This document shows, one piece after another, positions 58,401 to 64,000 of a stretch of 64,000 nucleotides of DNA. Made by a program: the position numbers and the translations under genes. The stretch's first letter is position 1. Every line of letters starts with the position of its first letter. Origin of the DNA: Bremerella sp. JC817 (GTDB lineage Bacteria > Planctomycetota > Planctomycetia > Pirellulales > Pirellulaceae); contig NZ_JBFEFG010000267.1 of assembly GCF_040718835.1 (NCBI RefSeq), positions 417,501-481,500 of the forward strand, given 5' to 3'. The notes under the pieces were generated by a model. It saw only the letters and a list, made by a program, of their open reading frames with translations. It was not told where the DNA came from and searched no databases.

Positions 58401-59216
58401 AACGCCGAGTTGTACTCGACCGAAGACGCCACGAACTCTGGCACCGGCTTAATCACCCAGACAGGCGTCCTGGCCAGTACGACGGGCGGTTTGCCGGTCG
58501 CAGATGCTGAGCCGGCGACCGCCGACATTTCGTTTGCCTCCCCCAATCATTTAAACAGCTCGTTCTCGGTTTCGGCTAAGACGCCTGGTACCGGGATGAA
58601 TGGCGTCACGGTCGTGCTCGACGACAGCCTTTCGGGTGGAACCCCAAGTGCGCTGTACAACTCGGCCACGAAGACGTTAACCGTCAAGATCGAGGCGGGC
58701 GTGACGACTGCCAACCAGGTGATCGCTGCGATCGACCAGGAAGGCACCTTCGACGCCTATGTCAATCGCGCCACCGACACCACCAACGATGGTTCAGGCA
58801 TTATTCAATCGGGCGGCACGGTCGGAACCACGTCGGGTGGTACGGCAGAAGTCCTTTCCGGGCGAAATGTGAACCCGATGGAGACCAAGGGGATCTTCAA
58901 CTCGCTGCTGCGTCTGAAAGAGGCGATCGATAACAAAGACGTCCTGGAGGTCTCGCGCGTGGCAGGGCTGATGGAGGAAGATCTTCAGCGGCTGAGCTTC
59001 ACACGTGGCGAACTGGGTGCCCGGGACCAGCATGTCGACGTGCTGAAAGCACGCGGCGAAGATGAAATCCTGGAGCTCAAGAGCACGCTATCACTCGAAA
59101 TCGACGTCGATATCGTGCAAGCGATTACCGAGATGACCGCGAAGCAAGCCTCGTTCCAGGCTTCGTTGCAAGCCGCCGGCCAGCTTTACCAATTCAGTTT
59201 GCTTGATTTTATCTGA
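55476..59216 (+). CDS. flgL: Oversized flagellar hook-associated protein FlgL with internal repeats
   Basis: 1246 residues, against about 300-400 for FlgL. The N-terminal flagellin-like domain (TSDQLDLLRLQTQLSTGRRVLSLSDDAPAAI) and the C-terminal coil (VDIVQAITEMTAKQASFQASLQAAGQLYQFSLLDFI) are intact, so it can still join FlgK to the filament. About 1000 residues are inserted. They include flagellin-IN-like motifs (near residues 240-310 and 710-770) and at least four repeats of about 90 residues, starting near residues 397, 513, 894 and 1014, each with N-N/G-V-x-V/I-V, then L-T-I-x-I/V, then an A-I-x-x-E/D-G-x-F ending. The repeats probably stand out from the junction surface. The same repeat family is in the flagellin gene downstream. 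Confidence 0.9.
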   Translation: MTRIIPVPTGRTSDYLLSARLTNQMTSDQLDLLRLQTQLSTGRRVLSLSDDAPAAIRGVTLQSLLEQKTQIQTNLITSQSYLAATDVALANAQNTLNDVKGLAVRLADTTFSDTELAAAGEQVERAIQQMMDLANQQFRGRYLFSGSNTTTRPYQTLENGLIQYLGNTNGLQSFADIDLLFDTTVNGDEAFGAISQEVKGLTDLNPVLSGSTKLSDLRAGKGIQKGSFQISDGLSPAVTIDISSANTVDDVVRLIEANPPAGRELKVRVTDTGLTIDIDDAGGGNLTIREVGGSRVAAQLGILKTEGNLTNPIVGKDLNPRITLTTKVADLLGTKSSAVIEYPGANNDILIKANSNGESLNGTKIQLVDDNLLKAGSGILRGNEIVTKGSELLRPQATLALSGADNNLLLTSNLTDGSLDGVEIVIDASNDIGDNAVIGPVTDVNGVPTITIQVDDSDETTLQSLVNAIAADGRFAVGTPPSSGEGYDPASIVASSNDGLTAVTGVTAQAVKARASLPLVGGGNDLTLIANQAGDLYNNVEIVIDASGDIGDSATASYSDDGTTRRLTIQIDDSNETTVQSIMNAIAAEGTFSVTYDNGNGESFNLAAAVNTASAGTIGNTGNTGGDTSTYFVQVASGTTTSADLVRALNNDAVFSADFSASIDPKDTTAEFLSGSGAVDVSVLGETDGGSGTTFDADAGVQIQNGNETTTLTFEDVETVEDLLNVFNGAGIGLVAEINAAGDGINVRSNVSGGDFSIGENGGQTATQLGLRSFTSDTVLSDLNFGRGVNGTDGTDLTITRNDGVELEIDLATAKTVGDVLNLINNHPKNLDGANAIVARLSEFGNGIEIVDDNPPGFNRLTISQGVLSQAGVDLGLIPPGEIETTVSDSPDASPATAVIKFAEPEDVNNAFKLTATQPGTTYNNVQVEIVNNVASGNQALVSFDAATGKLTIDVDPTLTSANTVIAAIQAEGTFNAELYSTEDATNSGTGLITQTGVLASTTGGLPVADAEPATADISFASPNHLNSSFSVSAKTPGTGMNGVTVVLDDSLSGGTPSALYNSATKTLTVKIEAGVTTANQVIAAIDQEGTFDAYVNRATDTTNDGSGIIQSGGTVGTTSGGTAEVLSGRNVNPMETKGIFNSLLRLKEAIDNKDVLEVSRVAGLMEEDLQRLSFTRGELGARDQHVDVLKARGEDEILELKSTLSLEIDVDIVQAITEMTAKQASFQASLQAAGQLYQFSLLDFI

Positions 59217-59330
59217 TCCGACTTTGACGATTCTGTGGATTCTGCCAAACGAAGAGCCGATAAAGAGAACGGGGCGATTCCACGCTCTTAACCAGACAGC
59301 CGCCAAGACCGTGCAAGGACGCAATGGGCC

Positions 59331-59771
59331 ATGGAGATCCAAACCACCCGCTTCGGCAAGCTCAACATTCACGATGACGAAGTGATCGTGTTCTCGGCTG
59401 GATTGATCGGATTCGACAATCACACCAAATGGGCCATTCTGGCGGACGAACGGAACGAATCGGTGGGCTGGCTCCAGTCGCTGGAAGACCCCAGCCTGGC
59501 GTTCGCAGTAGTTAGCCCGCGTCGCTATATTCCGTCTTACAAGGTGCGAATCAGCCCTGAGCAGGCGACTTCTTTGAAGATTGACGCCGGAATGGAGACC
59601 TTTGTGCTGGTGATCGTCAGCCGCGAAGAGGACTTCGTGACCGTGAACCTGCGTGCTCCATTGCTGATCAATCTTTCCCTTCAATTGGGGCGTCAGGTCA
59701 TTACGACCGACGAACAGCCTCTGCGGCATGTCATTGCGACTGAAACAATCCCTCTGCGTCGCAGTGCTTGA
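59331..59771 (+). CDS. fliW: Flagellar assembly factor FliW
   Basis: 146 residues of the FliW family: IQTTRFGKLNIHDDEVIVFSAGLIGFDN at the start, LQSLEDPSLAFAVVSP, and VNLRAPLLINLSLQLGRQVI near the end. FliW binds flagellin or CsrA in turn, so free flagellin releases FliW and lets CsrA block flagellin translation. Location before csrA and flagellin fits this switch. Confidence 0.93.
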   Translation: MEIQTTRFGKLNIHDDEVIVFSAGLIGFDNHTKWAILADERNESVGWLQSLEDPSLAFAVVSPRRYIPSYKVRISPEQATSLKIDAGMETFVLVIVSREEDFVTVNLRAPLLINLSLQLGRQVITTDEQPLRHVIATETIPLRRSA

Positions 59772-59983
59772 ACATCCGGACTTGCCGTCAGAACAGTATC
59801 CGCGGATCGAAAACTGAATCCGTCTCTCTAGGTGTCCGATACTCAACACGTCGAGTCATAGCAATGCACTGCTATCATTGCTGGCGAGCGACTGCTCAAG
59901 ACAGTCATTCGGGGCTGGACGGAATCTTAAAAGCACCAAATGCCCTATACCCTGATTGAAATAAAAGTAGGAAGGAGCCAGAG

Positions 59984-60208
59984 ATGCTGGTACTCTCGAG
60001 GCACCGTGACGAAAGCATCATGATCGGCGACAACATTGTCATCACGATTGTGGACATTCGTGGAGACAAGGTTCGCTTGGGCATTGCCGCCCCTCAAGAC
60101 ATTCCGGTCCATCGACAGGAAGTCTATGAAGCGATCAAACGCGAAAACATGCAGGCCTCTGGCATGCAGCCGGAAGACACGGCCATGATGAAGAAGGGTC
60201 GCAAATAG
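59984..60208 (+). CDS. csrA: Carbon storage regulator CsrA
   Basis: 74 residues of the small RNA-binding repressor: MLVLSRHRDESIMIGDNI, then VRLGIAAPQDIPVHRQEVYEAI, with Arg44-type RNA-binding positions at the end of the fifth strand. A strong site AGGAGG-like AGGAAGGAG lies 8 bases before ATG 59984. It blocks translation of mRNAs with GGA in hairpin loops near the ribosome site; the probable main target is the flagellin mRNA downstream. Confidence 0.94.
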   Translation: MLVLSRHRDESIMIGDNIVITIVDIRGDKVRLGIAAPQDIPVHRQEVYEAIKRENMQASGMQPEDTAMMKKGRK

Positions 60209-60912
60209 TCGCGATCCGTTGCACGGAGGTCGAACTTCCTGAATTCTGCCAGGCGGCCTCCTGGTATCATCCCGCCAAACTCGGTTCCTACGGCATTATC
60301 CCACCTAGCGCCATTGGCGTTTTCGGCAATCCGCAAGCCGATCGAAGCCAGGAACCGTAAAGTTTGCGATCGGCTTCGATCCGCTACATCTGCGGATAAT
60401 CCGCATGATTTGCGATATTCTTTGAAACGAGATTCTCTCGGATAAACACGGCGTTTTCTTGCTGAACGCACGCGAGAAAACAGCTTGAAAAGCTGCTTCC
60501 TTACCTCTAATCCCATCGATCAAATGCGCTTTATCGATGTGCGGTCGTGCGGACTGTACGCACCGTGATGAATAGACAAGGCAAACAACTTCGGCGAAGT
60601 GATACCCCCATGAAAAAGCAATGCTTTATCTCAAGGTAGTGTCAAAGTGTGACGATCTTCCCATTTAGATGTTTAGGATTCCTCGCACAAGCTGCGCTGA
60701 CCACGTAGCTAGCTCGGTTCTTAAGCATTAAGCGGGGCAGGCCTAGATACGGCTACGAACTTCGTACGACCCAAAGCGTGGCCAAACTCGAGATTGACAA
60801 TCGTTCGTTCCCAAAATTTCGGGGCTGCGTTTTGCAGCCGCACCAGCTGAGTCACGACTCCCCGTCTCGGTTGGAACCAAACGTAGTCCTCAACTAGGAG
60901 GGGTGTCTCACA
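60209..60912. other. 704-base intergenic region: csrA 3' end and flagellin leader
   Basis: No gene is seen. Structures present: GATCGAAGCC (60340-60349) with GGCTTCGATC (60372-60381), a TGCGG/CCGCA hairpin (60391-60405), a perfect GGCTGC/GCAGCC hairpin with GTTTT loop (60823-60839), and a small CCTC/GAGG stem over the flagellin ribosome site (60888-60901). A TAAAGTTT at 60358 resembles a sigma-28 -35 box but no matching GCCGATAA follows at the right distance. Flagellin may therefore have its own promoter, which I could not place. Confidence 0.5.
60888..60903 (+). promoter_or_regulatory. Flagellin ribosome site inside a small hairpin (possible CsrA target)
   Basis: CCTC (60888-60891) can pair with GAGG (60898-60901) around the six bases AACTAG, so the ribosome site AGGAGGGG lies in or next to a stem, 11 bases before ATG 60913. 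The GGA sequence in this position is what CsrA binds in the B. subtilis hag leader. Binding here is inferred. Confidence 0.5.
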
Positions 60913-63900
60913 ATGACCCGAATCAATACTAACGTCAGCTCACTTGTTGCCCAGAATACCTTGGCGCGGTCGAATAACGACTTGCAAACCGCACTGGGTC
61001 GACTGAGCACCGGTCTGCGGATTAACCGCGGTAAAGACGATCCAGCAGGTTTGATCGCCAGTGAAGCTCTGCGAAGCGACATCATCAGTGTGGAAAAGGC
61101 GATCACGAACAGTGAACGTGCCAACCAGCTGATTGCTACCGCCGACAGCGCTTTGGGCCAGGTCAGCCAGCTGTTGAACGACATCCGTGGTTTGACTTCA
61201 GAAGCCGCAAATACGGGTGCTCTGAGCGAAGACCAGATCGCAGCTAACCAGTTGCAGATCGACTCGTCGCTGGAAGCCATCGACCGTATCGCTCAAATCA
61301 CTTCGTTCCAGGGCAAGCGTCTGCTGGACGGCAACCTGGACTTCATCACCGACAACGTCGACAACTCGGCGATTGAAGGTCTGCGAATCGATCAAGCCAA
61401 CTTTGGTTCGTTTAGCGCGATCGGCGTCGAGGTCAACGTCGTCAAGCAAGCGACCCGTGGTCAGCTCAACTACAACTTCGGTGCCATCGCTGAAGATCTC
61501 GTGCTGCAAATCGGCGGCGGCAACGGTACGGAAGCATTCAACTTCGCCAAGGGTTCGACCATCGAAGAAGTCGCTTCGGCCGTCAACCTGGTCTCGGACG
61601 CCACCGGTGTGGAAGCTGTTGTCGAAACCGCTGCTACCAAGGGTACCATCGTTGCTTCGAGCTTCGGCGAGAACAACGACGTCCTGCTTACCGCTAACGA
61701 CGCTGGCTTCGATGCTGGCGACGTCCGCGTGAAGTACGTCAAGGGCACCAGCTCGACCACCAGTGCAACCTACACCGAAGCTGTCGGTGACGATCCTGCC
61801 AAGATCGAAGTTGCTCTGGGTGTTCGTGACTACGAAGCCGCAACCGTTACCGTCGACGACGCCGGTACGGACAACGACTTCACCATCACGGCCAACATCA
61901 AGGGTGCTGACTTCAACGGCATCCAGGTTATCTTCGCGAACGACGGTGCCGCTGGTGCGGAAACGGTCGACTTCGACGAAGACGCTGGTACGCTGACGAT
62001 CCACAAGGCAGCTACCTCGACCGCTGCTCAGCTGGTCACCGCCATCAACAACACTGCCGTCAACGATCAGGTCTCGGAACTGTTCACCGCAGCTCTGGTG
62101 GAAACGACTGGTGGTACGGGTGCTGGTGCGGTTGCCTCGGCTGGTGCTGCTGGCACGTTCGCGGGTGGTGTTGACGGTGGCGACGTGATCGCAACGGCCA
62201 ACGACGTTGTCACGGCCATCAACAATGCCACGGGCAATAACAAAGTCACCGCTTCGCTCGAAGCTGGCAACAACGGCTACGGTGTCGTTTCGGAATTCAG
62301 CGACTTCGCCTACTCGGGTGTTGCTGAACAGAACAACCGTCTGCAGTTCCTGGCACCAAATGAAGCTCCAAATATTCGCTTCGTCTCGAACCCAGGCACC
62401 GGCCTGAGCATCGACACGACCACCGACCCACGCGTCGAAGGCCTGTCGTCGGCTACGCTGCAGAGCGACGATGCCAACGCATCGTTCACCGTTTCGGCCA
62501 AGCTGAAGGGTAGCGACTACGACGACTACACCATCTCGTTTGTCGACGATACCGACCTGGCTGGTGGCGGCGACGAGTACGTGGTCCTCGACAAAGAAAA
62601 CAAGACCCTGAAGTTGTACATCAACGATGGTACTTCGACGGCTCAGGACGTTGTGGATGCACTCAACAACGACACCTACGCCAGCGATTACTTCGGTGCT
62701 AAAAACTTCGGTTCCAGCACCGGTGCCGGCGTGGTCACGATCGCCAACTTTGAAGCATCGGTCGATACGTCGGGCGGTGTTGTCTCGGAAGGCACTCTGA
62801 TTGTCAATCTGGAAACGGACGAAAACGGTATCATCAAGACTACCGCTGACGACCTGATCGCCTTCTTTGATGATCCTAGCCAGTTTATCAGCGACTCGAC
62901 CGAAGCGACGAACACGCTGAACTACCTGACCGATCGTGGCATCAGCGTTACCAACTCCGGTGGAAGCGATGGCTCGGGCGTCCTGGCTGTTTCGACCGAA
63001 GACATCACCTTCGGCACCAGCGGTACTCAGCTGGAAGACGCTCAGGCAGCTGGCACGACCTTCTCGGTCAATGGCCAGACCGCTCAGCTCACCTTCACCG
63101 CGATCAACGGTGGTGAAGAGTTCGACAATGTTAAGGTGCAATTCGTCGCCGATGGTACGGTCACCGCAGGTACGGATGAACGTGCCGAATACGATGCCGC
63201 CAACAAGACGCTGACCTTCTTCATCGATGAAGGTGCAACGACCGCTCAGAACATCGCCGACATCTTCAACTCGGCCGACCCCAACTACGACGCAGACATC
63301 GCCGGGTTGTTTACCGGTGCTATTGTCTCGGGTGGTGGTGGCGTGGTCACCGTTGACGATACGGCTACCCTGACCGGTGGTGTGGTCGACAACGGCAGCA
63401 CCGACGGTGCCGCTCTGCAAGGCAACTCGGACCTGGAAAACACGGGCCTCACCTTCCGTGCGACCCGCTTCGGTTCGGACAGCTTTGTCAGCGTGAAGGC
63501 TCTCAGCGGTACGTTCAACCTGACCGACATCGATGGCAACGCCACCGATCGCTCGGAAGGCCAGGACGTCAATGTCCGTATCAACGGTATCCAGGCAATC
63601 GGCGATGGTCTGAAGGCCTCGATCAACACCTCGTCGCTCGACTTGAGCTTCTCGGTGAACTCGGAAGTCTCGGACAGCTCGACCTATAACTTCCAGATCT
63701 CTGGTGGTGGTGCGTTGTTCCAACTCGGTCCAGACGTGGTCAGCAACCAGCAGGCTCGCCTCGGTATTCAGAGCGTCAGCACGGCGACTCTGGGTGGCGT
63801 CAGCGGCCGCTTGTTCGAGCTGCGTTCCGGTGGTAACAAGAGCCTGACTGCCGACGTTGGTGGTGCCGCGAAGATCGTTGACGAAACGATCTCGGTCATC

Positions 63901-64000
63901 ACGCAACTTCGCGGTCGACTGGGTGCCTTCCAGAAGACGACTCTGGAATCGAACATCTACACCTTGAATGACACGCTGGCCAATCTGACCGAAGCAGAAA
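60913..64000 (+). CDS. fliC: Flagellin, oversized, cut by the window end
   Basis: At least 1029 residues; the stop lies beyond the window. The N-terminal D0/D1 block (INTNVSSLVAQNTLARSNNDLQTALGRLSTGLRINRGKDDPAGLIASE) and most of the C-terminal D0/D1 block (QLRGRLGAFQKTTLESNIYTLNDTLANLTEAE) are present; only about 40-50 residues are expected to be missing. Between them about 750 residues form an expanded outer domain with flagellin-IN-like motifs (near residue 220) and three or more copies of a roughly 90-residue repeat beginning near residues 304, 511 and 705. The usual flagellin has about 300-500 residues. The same repeat type occurs in FlgL. The gene has an AGGAGGGG site at 60896. Confidence 0.93.
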   Translation, partial: MTRINTNVSSLVAQNTLARSNNDLQTALGRLSTGLRINRGKDDPAGLIASEALRSDIISVEKAITNSERANQLIATADSALGQVSQLLNDIRGLTSEAANTGALSEDQIAANQLQIDSSLEAIDRIAQITSFQGKRLLDGNLDFITDNVDNSAIEGLRIDQANFGSFSAIGVEVNVVKQATRGQLNYNFGAIAEDLVLQIGGGNGTEAFNFAKGSTIEEVASAVNLVSDATGVEAVVETAATKGTIVASSFGENNDVLLTANDAGFDAGDVRVKYVKGTSSTTSATYTEAVGDDPAKIEVALGVRDYEAATVTVDDAGTDNDFTITANIKGADFNGIQVIFANDGAAGAETVDFDEDAGTLTIHKAATSTAAQLVTAINNTAVNDQVSELFTAALVETTGGTGAGAVASAGAAGTFAGGVDGGDVIATANDVVTAINNATGNNKVTASLEAGNNGYGVVSEFSDFAYSGVAEQNNRLQFLAPNEAPNIRFVSNPGTGLSIDTTTDPRVEGLSSATLQSDDANASFTVSAKLKGSDYDDYTISFVDDTDLAGGGDEYVVLDKENKTLKLYINDGTSTAQDVVDALNNDTYASDYFGAKNFGSSTGAGVVTIANFEASVDTSGGVVSEGTLIVNLETDENGIIKTTADDLIAFFDDPSQFISDSTEATNTLNYLTDRGISVTNSGGSDGSGVLAVSTEDITFGTSGTQLEDAQAAGTTFSVNGQTAQLTFTAINGGEEFDNVKVQFVADGTVTAGTDERAEYDAANKTLTFFIDEGATTAQNIADIFNSADPNYDADIAGLFTGAIVSGGGGVVTVDDTATLTGGVVDNGSTDGAALQGNSDLENTGLTFRATRFGSDSFVSVKALSGTFNLTDIDGNATDRSEGQDVNVRINGIQAIGDGLKASINTSSLDLSFSVNSEVSDSSTYNFQISGGGALFQLGPDVVSNQQARLGIQSVSTATLGGVSGRLFELRSGGNKSLTADVGGAAKIVDETISVITQLRGRLGAFQKTTLESNIYTLNDTLANLTEAE

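Noticed and set aside
60358..60383. Possible sigma-28 promoter before flagellin
   Set aside because: TAAAGTTT is present but the -10 sequence GCCGATAA is not found at 11 bases distance.
61198..63906. 902-codon open frame on the minus strand
   Set aside because: It lies entirely antisense to the flagellin gene, which has complete family domains; the long frame comes from the codon bias and the repetitive coding sequence.

Overview
The window looks like a stretch of a planctomycete chromosome, probably from the family Pirellulaceae (order Pirellulales). The pointers are a prepilin-like DUF1559 protein, a secreted haem-binding domain fused to a DUF2231 membrane module, a XylR-type AraC regulator, a SpoVG homologue beside ispE, many secreted TPR and coiled-coil proteins, and type B succinate dehydrogenase. 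Genus is an inference from gene content and cannot be fixed from sequence alone. Gene density and codon use are even; I see no insertion sequence, integrase, CRISPR array or tRNA gene.

Layout. 1-6.3 kb: tmRNA (minus strand), a beta-CASP metallo-beta-lactamase protein, a DUF368 polyprenyl-phosphate transporter, and two tandem TMTC-like membrane/TPR proteins. 6.5-13 kb: ispE-spoVG, fumC, three tandem secreted helical proteins with TolC-like motifs, and a periplasmic TPR protein. 13-18 kb: a 637-base leader region, elongation factor G, a luciferase-like oxidoreductase with an alpha/beta hydrolase. 18-25 kb (mostly minus strand): a c-type cytochrome/DUF2231 protein, a 1-kb gene-poor stretch with a decayed gene, an SDR oxidoreductase, and the sdhCAB operon. 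25-31 kb: a lone receiver domain, ftsH, an AraC regulator divergent from a DUF1559 protein and a small lipoprotein. 31-45 kb: a caspase-like secreted protease, a DUF900-type hydrolase lipoprotein, a 2731-residue alpha-2-macroglobulin-like protein flanked internally by TPR blocks, an LptF/LptG permease. 45-48 kb: comF-like gene, DUF502 protein, hemC.

48-64 kb is a flagellar operon: flgF, flgG, flgA, flgH, flgI, a rod-binding flgJ, flgN, flgK, flgL, then fliW, csrA and a flagellin gene cut by the window end. A sigma-54 type promoter sits just before flgF. This block builds the rod, P and L rings, hook-filament junction and filament; FliW and CsrA next to flagellin suggest the known post-transcriptional flagellin switch.

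The most unusual observations are a FlgL four times the normal length that carries the same family of roughly 90-residue repeats as the oversized flagellin next door; an alpha-2-macroglobulin-like giant that lacks the thioester motif and has a repeated TPR plus beta-domain module at both ends; a SpoVG protein with a zinc-ribbon inserted in the domain; and an FlgH without the lipoprotein cysteine.
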